A stretch of 64,000 nucleotides of DNA from contig NZ_JAFBBU010000001.1 of the NCBI RefSeq assembly GCF_016907385.1, forward strand, positions 1,240,001-1,304,000, given 5' to 3'. The notes below the pieces were generated by a model. It saw nothing but the letters and a program-made list of their open reading frames with translations. It searched no databases and was not told the origin of the DNA. Both the position numbers and the translations under genes were made by a program. Origin of the DNA: Subtercola frigoramans. GTDB taxonomy: Bacteria > Actinomycetota > Actinomycetes > Actinomycetales > Microbacteriaceae. Below are positions 1 through 7,858 of the stretch, piece after piece (position 1 is the stretch's first letter; every line of letters begins with the position of its first letter).

Positions 1-598
1 GGACTCCGGCGAAGTACAGCTCGGCTACCGGGGGGTAGATGGTGTGAACCTGGGGGCGATTGATGGCCGTGCAGAGAACGGTGAAGGAGGGAACGCTGAT
101 CGTGCGCTCGATTCGGGGCCCTTCGCATTGGGGGTGGCTGTCGTTGTCTGGCACCGCGTCGGGAAAGAGCCACGATGTGCGGAAGGGAGCGAGCGCATCA
201 TCGGCGGGCGTGTGGGCGTACGGCGAGATGCCCTGATTCTGGACGATGCCGTCCCACGCATAGCGCGCCGAGTCCGTGCTGGTGTTGGGTGGCCCCGCGA
301 GCGCCGCGCCACTCAGCAGGGCGGAGCCCGCGAGCACGAGAACGATTGCGGCGCGTGCCGGCACCTTTCGAACTATCCAGAGCGCTGCCGCGAAGAGCAG
401 CCAGAGCGCGGCCGTCACCCAGACCACACCCTGCCCGCTCACAGTCGATGCTGCAGGACTGGCAGGGTCGAAGTACCCGAACGTGCCGACCATCAGAGCC
501 GTAGCGCCAGCCATCAGTGCGAGAAGGAGTGCCAGTATGCCTGTTCGAATGATCGCTCGCCGGTCGTTGACGACGACAGCTGCCGCAGGTGTGTGCAC
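1..598 (-). CDS. Polytopic membrane glycosyltransferase (GT87/mannosyltransferase-like), 3'-truncated by window edge
   Basis: Reading leftwards from a GTG at 596-598 there is an open frame of 199 codons with no stop before the window edge, so only the N-terminus is present. Membrane segments fall at about residues 17-38, 58-76 and 82-101. After them comes a loop with SARYAWDG (110-117), GISPYAH (123-129) and YPP (188-190), which resembles the first catalytic loop of GT-C polyprenol-phosphate-sugar-dependent transferases of the GT87/DUF2029 kind. The role, sugar transfer from a lipid carrier at the outer membrane face, is inferred from family type. It diverges from the molybdopterin oxidoreductase gene. 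The start is uncertain, because no ATG precedes it in frame and no clear ribosome site is seen. Confidence 0.7.
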   Translation of the reverse strand, partial: MHTPAAAVVVNDRRAIIRTGILALLLALMAGATALMVGTFGYFDPASPAASTVSGQGVVWVTAALWLLFAAALWIVRKVPARAAIVLVLAGSALLSGAALAGPPNTSTDSARYAWDGIVQNQGISPYAHTPADDALAPFRTSWLFPDAVPDNDSHPQCEGPRIERTISVPSFTVLCTAINRPQVHTIYPPVAELYFAGV

Positions 599-681
599 TC
601 GGCAATCATCGCATCCGCGCTGAATCGCGACGTTTAGCACGCGCCACCCACCGATACGGAGCGCCGCTCCGAACACCGTGC

Positions 682-2073
682 ATGAGATGGGTGCTGTTGA
701 ACATGCAACGTGCGGTCGCCGCACCCACCCGCAACCCCCGGTTGGCCGTCGTCATCGGTCGCCTGCTCGCCAGCGCCTTTCTGATCTGCTTCGCAACGGG
801 CCTCTACAGCCACTTCCTGCAGGAGCCGCTGCCGTGGATGCACTTCGCCACCAGTCCTGCCCAGCTCTACCAGTTCAGCCAGGGGCTGCACATCACCGCG
901 GGCATCGCCTGCTTCCCGTTGATTCTGGCCAAGCTCTACACCGTCTTTCCGAAACTCTTCGAGACCCCCGCGATCACCGGCCTCGGGTCGGTGCTGGAAC
1001 GGGCATCCATCGCCCTCTTCGTCGGGGCGTCGCTGGTGGAGATCACGATCGGCCTGCTCAACACGTACCAGTTCTACCCGTGGCCGTTCGGTTTTCGCGA
1101 GGTGCACTTCGCTCTCTCGTTCGTGATCATCGGTTCGCTGGCCATTCACATCGGCGTCAAGCTGCCGATCATCGCGCAGTACTGGCGAAAGCGTGACGGC
1201 TACGCGCCAGAGCTCGCGTTCACCGAAGACGAGCGAGACACGATGGATGCTCCGCTCATCGACGCGCTGCCCTCCCGTCTGGCTGCGGTGCCCGGCGCCC
1301 GTGCCGTGTCGGGGGTCACCGGGCGGATCTTCGCGTGGATCGACGGGCCGGCCCCAGAGCCCGCCCTGCCCGCGGACCAGACTCGGCCAGCACCCGAGCA
1401 CGGCGGGTCGGGCGAGGATCCGGACCTGGCGTTTTCCTCGGATGCGCCTCCTTCGCACCAACCGCACCCCGTCGGACGCCGCGCCTTTCTTGCGACGATC
1501 GGTACCGGGGTCGCCGCCGTGGTGGTACTGACGGCGGGGCAGTCGTTCGCGTGGCTGAGCCCGCTGAATGCCTTCGCCCCCCGGGTCAAGGGCATCGGTC
1601 CGCAGGCGGTGCCCGTCAACCGCACCGCCGCCGCCGCCCAGGTCACCAGCACCGCGATGAATCAGGATTGGGCGCTCACCATCTCGAACGCCAGCCAGTC
1701 GCTGAGATTCACCCGGGCGGAACTGCTCGCCCTGCCGCAGACCACCGTCGACCTCCCCATCTCGTGTGTGGAGGGCTGGAGCCAGATGGCCACCTGGCGC
1801 GGCGTGCGTCTCAGTGAGCTGGTCGCGAAGGTGGTCGGCAACGACGCCGCGGCCGGCAGCCAGGCACTCAGGATCACGAGCCTCGAGAAGGAAGGCGGGT
1901 ACCGCGTGACCCAGATGGGATCGGAGTACGTGGGTGACCCGTCCACCCTTGTTGCTCTCGAATTGAACGGCGAGACCCTCGACATCGACCACGGGTTCCC
2001 GGCGCGGATGATCGCTCCGGGTCGGCCCGGCGTGCTGCAGACCAAGTGGCTGAGCACACTGGAGGTGCTGTGA
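682..2073 (+). CDS. Membrane-anchored molybdopterin-dependent oxidoreductase (sulfite-oxidase fold)
   Basis: 463 residues in two parts. The N-terminal 170 residues form about four membrane helices (roughly 23-43, 72-92, 108-126, 143-162) with histidines at about 44, 70, 142 and 156, suggesting a cytochrome b561-like haem-binding anchor. A twin-arginine-like stretch (GRRAFLATIG, about 265-274) precedes a fifth hydrophobic segment. The C-terminal 150 residues are an oxidoreductase molybdopterin domain with the candidate Mo-ligand cysteine in LPISCVEGW (Cys about 362) and GFPARMIAPGRPG near the end. It probably passes electrons between a periplasmic substrate and the membrane quinone/haem chain; the substrate is unknown. 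Starts at 682 or 703 are both possible. Its stop overlaps the next start (TGATG). Confidence 0.88.
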   Translation: MRWVLLNMQRAVAAPTRNPRLAVVIGRLLASAFLICFATGLYSHFLQEPLPWMHFATSPAQLYQFSQGLHITAGIACFPLILAKLYTVFPKLFETPAITGLGSVLERASIALFVGASLVEITIGLLNTYQFYPWPFGFREVHFALSFVIIGSLAIHIGVKLPIIAQYWRKRDGYAPELAFTEDERDTMDAPLIDALPSRLAAVPGARAVSGVTGRIFAWIDGPAPEPALPADQTRPAPEHGGSGEDPDLAFSSDAPPSHQPHPVGRRAFLATIGTGVAAVVVLTAGQSFAWLSPLNAFAPRVKGIGPQAVPVNRTAAAAQVTSTAMNQDWALTISNASQSLRFTRAELLALPQTTVDLPISCVEGWSQMATWRGVRLSELVAKVVGNDAAAGSQALRITSLEKEGGYRVTQMGSEYVGDPSTLVALELNGETLDIDHGFPARMIAPGRPGVLQTKWLSTLEVL

Positions 2074-2702
2074 TGAGTGCGGACTCGCGCGCTGTGAACA
2101 GCGATTCCGTGGGACGTTCGATGGCCACACGGTCTTCGAAAGCGATGACCGTCGCTCGCCCGATCCTGATCGGGGCCGGAGTTCTCGGCCTCGTTCTCGG
2201 TGCCGTGGTGATGGTCTCGAAGCAGAGCCCGGTGCAGATCGTCGGCGTGGGCCTCTGGATGCTCGGGGCCATCATTCTGCACGACGCCGTTCTCTCACCC
2301 CTCGTGCTCGTGGCGAGCGTGCTGGTGCGACGAGCCAGCCGGAGACCAGCGTCTGCGTCTGTTTCTTCCTCTGCGCAATCGCACTCAGCCCAGTCGCGCC
2401 GCGTGTGGCGCGGGGTGCTGCTGATCGTCCAGGGTGCGGTCATCGTCGGCGCGATTCTCACGCTCGTCGTCGTGCCGGAGATCTATGCGAAGACTCTGGG
2501 CACCGCTAACCCCACGATCCTGCCGTCGGACTACGGCCTGAGGCTTGGGCTGATGTGGATCGTGATCGCAGCTGTGACAGCGATCACCAGTGTCGTCTAC
2601 GCGCGGCGCTCGGCAAACAACCCGGCAGACGACCCGGCAGACGACTCGGCAAACAACCCGGCAGACAACACGGCGAAGAACTCACCGCGAGACACGCCCT
2701 AA
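2073..2702 (+). CDS. Hypothetical four-helix membrane protein with a repeat tail
   Basis: 209 residues; I do not recognise a family. The start ATG overlaps the TGA of the molybdopterin oxidoreductase, so the two are probably translationally coupled and co-transcribed. Four hydrophobic segments lie in the middle, with a polar Ser/Arg loop between helices two and three. The C-terminal 25 residues are a degenerate tetrapeptide repeat built on NPAD/SANN, encoded by 12-bp units ending just before the stop. A membrane subunit or accessory of the oxidoreductase is a guess from coupling only. The stop overlaps by four bases the stop of the convergent LCP gene. Confidence 0.75.
   Translation: MSADSRAVNSDSVGRSMATRSSKAMTVARPILIGAGVLGLVLGAVVMVSKQSPVQIVGVGLWMLGAIILHDAVLSPLVLVASVLVRRASRRPASASVSSSAQSHSAQSRRVWRGVLLIVQGAVIVGAILTLVVVPEIYAKTLGTANPTILPSDYGLRLGLMWIVIAAVTAITSVVYARRSANNPADDPADDSANNPADNTAKNSPRDTP
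2606..2685 (+). repeat. 12-bp degenerate tandem array at the 3' end of the membrane protein gene
   Basis: About six degenerate 12-bp units on the pattern cggcagacgacc / cggcaaacaacc run in frame to within 17 bases of the stop codon, giving the (S/P-A-[ND]-[ND]) tail. It is one of many codon-multiple arrays in this window. Confidence 0.75.
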
Positions 2703-3991
2703 TTGTTGCCGACCGTACAGGTCTGCTCTGCTGCCGTCTGGCCGCTGACCGACGTCGGCAGGGAGACGACGGTGGAGCTCGGGGTCGGGGTGGGCGTGTC
2801 CGTCGGCGCGGCAGTGCCAGTGGTTGAGTCGGTGGGGGTGCCGGTGGCATCGGCCGTGGAGGTGGGAGTCGGCGTGCTCGTGCTGGACGGGTCGGCTTCT
2901 GCAGCGACACCGGTGCCGCCGGTCAGGCTGATCGGCTGGTTGTTCTGCAGCGCCGTATTCAGCAGCAGCGCGGCCGATTTGTTCGGGATGACGCGGTTCA
3001 CGTCATCCGGATCTGTCACCGAGGGGTACTGGACGAAGACCATGCTGCTGAGACTGATGTTCTTGAGCGCGAGGGCGATGGCGACCATCGCCGTCGGGTC
3101 GGTGAGCGTCGTGGAGAGCTGCATGTTCGTGACGGCCGCGTTGGCGAGGGAGTAGAGCGTGAGGGGGTTGGTGAGCACGCCGGCGCTGGTGATCTTGCGC
3201 ATGAGGGACGAGAGGAACACCTGCTGGTTGCTGATGCGCCCGAGGTCGCTGCCGTCGCCGACACCGTGGCGGCTGCGCACAAAGGCGAGGGCCTGGTCGC
3301 CGACGAGAGTCTGGTTTCCGGCCTTCAGATCGAGGCCGGTGAAGGAGTCGGTGACGTCGGTGGCGAGACAGACGGTGACTCCGCCGACGGCGTTCGACAT
3401 GGCGATGACGCCGTCGAAGCTGATCTCTGCGGCGTAGGGAATCGTGAGCCCCGTCATCTTCTCGACGGTCAGCACAGTGCACGAGAGGCCGCCGCGCGAA
3501 AGTGTGGTGTTGAACATGGCGAGATCGGTCGCATCCACAGTCGAACCGTCACCGCTCGGGTCGGGGCACTCGGGCACCGGCACCATCAGGTCGCGCGGAA
3601 AACTCACGACCGTGGCGTTGGTGTGGTCGGCCGAGACATGAAGCAGCATGGTGACGTCGTTGTTGCCGAGACCCGAGCTCGCATCCTGGTTGGCGGAGTC
3701 GGAGAACGCCCCGCCCTGGTTCGTTCGGGTGTCTGTGCCCACGAGAAGAAGGTTGACTTCGCCCTCGATGGCCCCGACGCTCGGCACGGCCACGCCGGTG
3801 GAACCGGGGAGCTGGGCCAGCTGGATGCCCGGCTTGATTCGGCCCACGGTCTGCCAGACGGCAATCGCTGCGACGGAGGTCGAACTCACCGCCAGAACGA
3901 CGATGATGGCCAGGGCGATTCTGCCGACAGTGGCGAACGGATTCTGCGGGGCTCGCCGGCTGTGCTTCAGCGGTTGGTCGTGGTGGGTCAT
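2699..3991 (-). CDS. LytR-CpsA-Psr (LCP) family envelope glycopolymer transferase
   Basis: 430 residues with a short cytoplasmic N-terminus, one membrane helix (about 23-45) and an extracytoplasmic LCP domain. Diagnostic parts are VNLLLVGTDTR (about 79-89), NNDVTMLLH (Asp about 112), VSFPRDLMV (Arg about 133) and a later RSRHGVGDGSDLGRISNQQ block, the set that binds the pyrophosphate of a polyprenyl-linked glycan. LCP enzymes move such glycans onto peptidoglycan or other wall acceptors. The last 65 residues are a Thr/Ser/Pro-rich low-complexity tail. It lies downstream of the methyltransferase, DUF2064 and epimerase-GT2 genes on the same strand, 202 bases after the nearest, supporting a shared role in surface glycan assembly. 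Confidence 0.93.
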   Translation of the reverse strand: MTHHDQPLKHSRRAPQNPFATVGRIALAIIVVLAVSSTSVAAIAVWQTVGRIKPGIQLAQLPGSTGVAVPSVGAIEGEVNLLLVGTDTRTNQGGAFSDSANQDASSGLGNNDVTMLLHVSADHTNATVVSFPRDLMVPVPECPDPSGDGSTVDATDLAMFNTTLSRGGLSCTVLTVEKMTGLTIPYAAEISFDGVIAMSNAVGGVTVCLATDVTDSFTGLDLKAGNQTLVGDQALAFVRSRHGVGDGSDLGRISNQQVFLSSLMRKITSAGVLTNPLTLYSLANAAVTNMQLSTTLTDPTAMVAIALALKNISLSSMVFVQYPSVTDPDDVNRVIPNKSAALLLNTALQNNQPISLTGGTGVAAEADPSSTSTPTPTSTADATGTPTDSTTGTAAPTDTPTPTPSSTVVSLPTSVSGQTAAEQTCTVGNN

Positions 3992-4130
3992 GGGGGCCGG
4001 CCGAGAAACCTTTCGCTGCAGTCAGGTGAGACGGTGGAATCGACCTGTCGGTGAATGGCAGATCGATTCTTTCGTGACACTATCGTTGCTTGACAGAGTC
4101 GTTAGTTCACCATGGTGCCGTACGAGCGTG

Positions 4131-4148
4131 TCAATTGACTGCAATTGA
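4131..4148. promoter_or_regulatory. Inverted repeat upstream of the LCP gene
   Basis: TCAATT-gactgc-AATTGA is a perfect 6+6 palindrome in the 202-base gap between the LCP and methyltransferase genes. It is AT-rich against a GC-rich background and could be an operator for the leftward LCP promoter. A TTGACA-like hexamer overlaps it on the minus strand, without a convincing -10. Confidence 0.35.
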
Positions 4149-4193
4149 TCGGTTGTCTCGGGGGATTCTACGAAGATCCTCAGTTTGCAGGTA

Positions 4194-4949
4194 TCAGTGC
4201 GCGGGTATCAGACGGCAGAAGCTCCGGCCGTCTCTGCTCCACGATTCGACCAGGCGCAGGCCCACCTGCGCCGAGCGGGAGGCGAGCGCGTGGCTGCCGA
4301 TTTCGGCCCAGGGGAACGTGTCGCTGGCGTGCCCGTCGTCGCTGATGACCGTGCAGTCGAAATTCCTGTCGGCTGCAGGGTCGTTCTCCACCTCGACGAG
4401 CACGCATCCCGCAGGAGCGAGCAACTGGGCGCAACGGGCAAGCAGGCGCGAGGGGTCGCCGCCGATGCCGATGTTGCCGTCGACGAGGAGGGCGGTCATC
4501 CATCGGCCTTCGAGCGGAAGCTCATCGAAGACACTGGCCCTCAGAACGGAAGCCCCTGAACTCGAGGCCAGGTCGATTGCGGCCTGCGAGACGTCGATGC
4601 CGAGGGCTCGATAGCCGACGCCCGACGCGGCACGCACCATTCGGCCTGGGCCACAGCCGATGTCAAGGAGCGGCCCTGTGCCCTCTTCGATGAGACTCAT
4701 GTCGGTGGCGTCGGCGTTGGCCAGCCAGCGAGCGATGTCGAGGGTGGTTGTGGTTGTGGTTGTTGTGGTGTCGGTGGAGGAGGAGGTGGAGGCGGTGTCT
4801 GCATCGCCTGATGCGGCTCCCTGACGTACGAGGCGAAGACGGCCCTCGCTTCGAAGCGCTCTCGCATACGGATCGCCGCCACCGGAGCCGAAGGTGGCAA
4901 CCGGTGCAACCGGTGCCGGCGTGCGTGCGACCAGTGCTGTGATGCTCAC
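4194..4949 (-). CDS. Class I SAM-dependent methyltransferase
   Basis: 251 residues. Motif I is LLDIGCGPGRMV, followed by an acidic motif II (ALGIDVSQ) and LLVDGNIGIGG, giving a Rossmann-type methyltransferase. The acceptor is unknown. A run of nine threonines (hexanucleotide-rich DNA near 4741-4775) inserts between the N-terminal part and the SAM domain. The GTG start lies two bases after the stop of the DUF2064 gene, so these two are one transcription unit. In context it may modify a surface sugar or lipid-linked intermediate, which is inference. Confidence 0.85.
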   Translation of the reverse strand: MSITALVARTPAPVAPVATFGSGGGDPYARALRSEGRLRLVRQGAASGDADTASTSSSTDTTTTTTTTTLDIARWLANADATDMSLIEEGTGPLLDIGCGPGRMVRAASGVGYRALGIDVSQAAIDLASSSGASVLRASVFDELPLEGRWMTALLVDGNIGIGGDPSRLLARCAQLLAPAGCVLVEVENDPAADRNFDCTVISDDGHASDTFPWAEIGSHALASRSAQVGLRLVESWSRDGRSFCRLIPAH

Positions 4950-4951
4950 GA

Positions 4952-5611
4952 TCAGGCCGCGGCGGCGCTACGAGCACCGACCAGGTTGTCTGCGAACGCT
5001 CGGGAGACAGCCTCAGCGAACCGCCCGTCTGGCGCGATTTCGGCCACTTCTGCAGCGTCGTCGACGGTGTCGACGTCAGTCAGCACGGGCAGGAGTTTCA
5101 CGCGGAGCCCGGCGTCGAGCAGTCGCTCGAGCTGCAGGCGCCCGGTGTCGGGCCGAGACATCGGTACGCCTCGGATGAGTGATCCGTCGGGGTCGGCCAG
5201 GGCGAGGGCCCAGAATCCTCCGTCGCTCGCAAAGCCGAACCAGGCGTCGAGTTCGCCGCTCCAGTCGCCGAGGGCCGGCTCCAGTACCTGGCGATTGACC
5301 TGGGGCGTGTCCATCCCGACCAGCAGGGTGGGCCCGCTGCACTGGTCGAAGATGGCGGCGAGGCGATCCGACAGGTCGCCGTCTGCCTGGGGAATGATCT
5401 CGAAGCCGTGCGCTTCGGCGGGAGCATACGAGGGCCGGCCGTCGAAGGCCAGGATTCTCCGGGTCGCGGGCACTGCTCGAATCGCGTCGAGGGTGTCGGC
5501 AAGGCTGGCGGATGCCACGGCGGCGGCCTGCTCGAACGAGAGTTCGGGCGTGAGCCGGGTCTTGACCCTGCCGGGCAGGCACTCCTTGGCGATGACGATG
5601 ATCGTGAGCAT
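4952..5611 (-). CDS. DUF2064 / TIGR04282-type glycosyltransferase-fold protein
   Basis: 219 residues. The family signature is the N-terminal MLTIIVIAKECLPGRVKTRL, then LLVGMDTPQV and a DAWFGFASDGGFWALAL block, a GT-A-like nucleotide-sugar or nucleotidyl transferase fold. Family members are often named rSAM/selenodomain-associated transferase or arsenosugar glycosyltransferase; the true substrate is not established. I chose the second ATG because GGAG sits six bases before it and family proteins begin there; an ATG four codons upstream (5623) is the alternative. It is tightly followed by the methyltransferase. Confidence 0.87.
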   Translation of the reverse strand: MLTIIVIAKECLPGRVKTRLTPELSFEQAAAVASASLADTLDAIRAVPATRRILAFDGRPSYAPAEAHGFEIIPQADGDLSDRLAAIFDQCSGPTLLVGMDTPQVNRQVLEPALGDWSGELDAWFGFASDGGFWALALADPDGSLIRGVPMSRPDTGRLQLERLLDAGLRVKLLPVLTDVDTVDDAAEVAEIAPDGRFAEAVSRAFADNLVGARSAAAA

Positions 5612-5798
5612 CTGCGACTCCATTCTCGGAAACGTCCTCTCGCATCGGGAACGCGCGGGAAGAGTTCAGTGTGGTGTCAGGAGTTGCTCGGTCAGCACCC
5701 CTGCACGCTTTGTTCGGAGCCGCGTGGGGGTTGGATGGGTTGGGGTGGATGCTGCGTTCAGCGAACGCACAGTCTTGTCGAGGACACGCAGTGGCTCC

Positions 5799-7685
5799 TC
5801 AACGCGGCTTCTTCACCTGGGCGAGCAGCGCCGACATGTCGGAGATCGCGCTGATGGTTCCGCGAACGGTACCAGTGACCTTGGAGATGCCCACGCGAGG
5901 CGAGTAGGAGGTGTCGAGCTCGAGGATGGTGTGACCGGAGGCATTCGAGCGGAGGACCATTTCGAGAGGGTAGCCGCTTCGTCGGTCTTCCAGCGCGAGG
6001 GCGAGTAACTGCTCGCGGCGCGCCACGCGCATTGGGCCCAGATCGTGAAGGTGGATGCCGGCACGCACCCGGATGAGGGTGCTGAGTGCACGGTTCGCGA
6101 CCCGGGCGTGAACCGGCCAGCTGCCGCGCGCCGTCGGCCTGCGACGTCCGAGAACAAGGTCGGCCCTGCCTTCGATAATTGGGGCGACCAGTCGGGGGAG
6201 CTCTGCCGGATCCATCGACGCATCAGCGTCGCAGAAGGCGACGAGCTCGGCGGTGGCGGCAAGCAGGCCCGCGTGGGCGGCCGACCCGAACCCACGACGG
6301 GGCTCGGTGATGACGAGGGCACCGAGGGCGCGTGCGACGTCTGCGGAGCCATCGGTCGATCCGTTGTCGACCACGATCGCGCGATAGCCCTCGGGGAGCC
6401 GGCCCAGGACCCAGGGGAGGGCTGCGGCTTCATTCAGGCACGGGAAGATGACGTCGACACTGGTCGAGTGCGCGGCAGACGTTGCCTGCGCAGGGGTCCT
6501 GGGTGCGAGAGAATCAGGCGCGGTGGGAGGCTGCACGGCCGCACGGAGGGGAGCCGTCGCGAACTCCCGCATGCCCGCCTCGAACTCCACCGACGGTGTC
6601 CAGCCCAGCTCGACCCGAAGCCGATCCGACGATGCGGTGATGTGCCGAACGTCGCCCAGCCGAAACTGCCCGGTGATGACAGGGGGGAGCCCCCTGGAGT
6701 TGCGGCTGAGGGCTGCTGCGAGGTCGCCGATGGTGTGAACGGTTCCACTGCCGACGTTGTAGGCGCGGAATCCGGGAGAGTCGGCAGAGGCCGTGCGAGC
6801 GAGCGCCGCGAGGTTGGCGCGCGCGACATCGACGACGTGCACGAAGTCCCGTCGCTGGCCTCCGTCTTCGAAGACCTGTGGGGCCTCACCACGCTCGATC
6901 GCCGACCGGAACAGCGACGCGACTCCGGCATAGGGAGTGTTCTGGGGCATACCGGGGCCATAGACGTTGTGGTAGCGGAGCGCGATCGCGTGGCCACCCG
7001 TGGTGCGCGCCCACGAGGCCGCGAGGTACTCCTGAGAGAGCTTGCTCGACGCGTAGACGTTGCGGGGGTCGAGCGGGTCGTCTTCGAAGATCAGCGCGGG
7101 GAGCAGCGGTTGACCGGTCTCCGGGTCGATGGGGTCGAAGCGCCCGGCCTCGAGGTCGGCGACGAGCCGGGCCGGTGGGCGGATCGTGACGCTGCTTGCC
7201 TGAGTGCTGGCTGCTGCAGTGCTGGCTGCTGCAGTGCTTGTTGCTGCGATACCAGTCAGGTCACTCCGCGTGTAGCTTCCCTCGCCGTATACGACCATCG
7301 ACGAAGCCAGAACGAGGCGATGGATGCCCAGCCGGGCCATTGCGGCGAGCAACACCGCAGTGCCGAGCTCGTTGGTGGCCACATAGTCCGGCGCATCGGC
7401 GAAGTCGACCCCGAGACCCACCTTCGCTGCCTGGTGGCAGACGGCCGTGACGCCCTGCAGGGCATCCGCCACCGCCTGGGGGTCGGTGATGTCGGCGTGA
7501 ACGAACTCGACAGTAGGATCGAACTGCTCGCTGGAGCCGCTGGTGGGCGGGTGCACGTCGGAGCGCAGGGAGTCCAGCATCCGCACGCGCCAGCCGTCAG
7601 CTTGCGCCTGCGTCACGATCTGCGAGCCGATGAACCCGGCGCCGCCGGTGACGAGAAGGAGGCCGGGCTGGCGGGTGTCGGGCAT
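5799..7685 (-). CDS. Fusion: NAD-dependent sugar epimerase/dehydratase + GT2 polyprenol-phosphate glycosyltransferase-like domain
   Basis: 628 residues. The N-terminal half is an extended SDR epimerase: TGGAGFIG nucleotide loop at 13-20, and YASSK as the catalytic Tyr-Lys motif. The C-terminal half, from about residue 385, is a family 2 glycosyltransferase: VIFPCLNEAAALPWV, VDNGSTDGSADVA, FCDADASMDP, as in dolichol-phosphate-mannose synthase-like enzymes. The two are usually separate genes. A (S/A/T)-rich insert from three 15-bp units sits in the epimerase half. The ATG at 7683-7685 is six bases downstream of TACCGT, consistent with a leaderless message. It could make and load a sugar onto a lipid carrier in one polypeptide. 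Confidence 0.9.
   Translation of the reverse strand: MPDTRQPGLLLVTGGAGFIGSQIVTQAQADGWRVRMLDSLRSDVHPPTSGSSEQFDPTVEFVHADITDPQAVADALQGVTAVCHQAAKVGLGVDFADAPDYVATNELGTAVLLAAMARLGIHRLVLASSMVVYGEGSYTRSDLTGIAATSTAAASTAAASTQASSVTIRPPARLVADLEAGRFDPIDPETGQPLLPALIFEDDPLDPRNVYASSKLSQEYLAASWARTTGGHAIALRYHNVYGPGMPQNTPYAGVASLFRSAIERGEAPQVFEDGGQRRDFVHVVDVARANLAALARTASADSPGFRAYNVGSGTVHTIGDLAAALSRNSRGLPPVITGQFRLGDVRHITASSDRLRVELGWTPSVEFEAGMREFATAPLRAAVQPPTAPDSLAPRTPAQATSAAHSTSVDVIFPCLNEAAALPWVLGRLPEGYRAIVVDNGSTDGSADVARALGALVITEPRRGFGSAAHAGLLAATAELVAFCDADASMDPAELPRLVAPIIEGRADLVLGRRRPTARGSWPVHARVANRALSTLIRVRAGIHLHDLGPMRVARREQLLALALEDRRSGYPLEMVLRSNASGHTILELDTSYSPRVGISKVTGTVRGTISAISDMSALLAQVKKPR
7204..7248 (-). repeat. 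15-bp tandem array inside the epimerase domain (3 units)
   Basis: Two identical units gtgctggctgctgca at 7204-7218 and 7219-7233, and a third diverged at 7234-7248. The array is in frame and encodes the Ser/Thr/Ala insert of the epimerase-GT2 protein. Confidence 0.85.
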
Positions 7686-7691
7686 GGCTCC

Positions 7692-7697
7692 ACGGTA
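7692..7697 (-). promoter_or_regulatory. -10 hexamer TACCGT of the epimerase-GT2 gene
   Basis: TACCGT on the minus strand ends six bases before the ATG, placing the expected transcript start at the ATG (leaderless). The same spacing and nearly the same bases precede metY. Confidence 0.5.
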
Positions 7698-7750
7698 ACA
7701 GGGCAGTGCCGGCAGGAGGGCACAGTGGTCTCGGGACGCACCGCAGCATA

Positions 7751-7858
7751 CGAGACCACGGCGGCCTGTGACAGCACGGCGGCCTGCTAGACCACGGGTG
7801 TCTGCGAGACCACGGCGGGCCCGGGAGACTGTTGCAGCCCGCGAGACTACTGCAGCTC
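7751..7858. repeat. 18-bp degenerate tandem array spanning the permease stop codon (6 units)
   Basis: Units of exactly 18 bases at 7751, 7769, 7787, 7805, 7823 and 7841, typified by cgagaccacggcggcctg. The last unit contains the stop codon of the ABC permease (7847-7849). The array fills most of the gap between the permease and the epimerase-GT2 gene. Confidence 0.8.

Noticed and set aside
634-2130. Long minus-strand open frame (498 codons) opposite the molybdopterin oxidoreductase
   Set aside because: Composition is Arg/Gly/Asp-rich shadow sequence without motifs, while the plus strand has a complete conserved enzyme.
3266-4054. 262-codon plus-strand open frame opposite the LCP gene
   Set aside because: Antisense shadow; the LCP reading has a membrane helix and all family motifs.
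6045-7790. 581-codon plus-strand open frame opposite the epimerase-GT2 gene
   Set aside because: No domain; the minus strand carries catalytic motifs of two enzymes.
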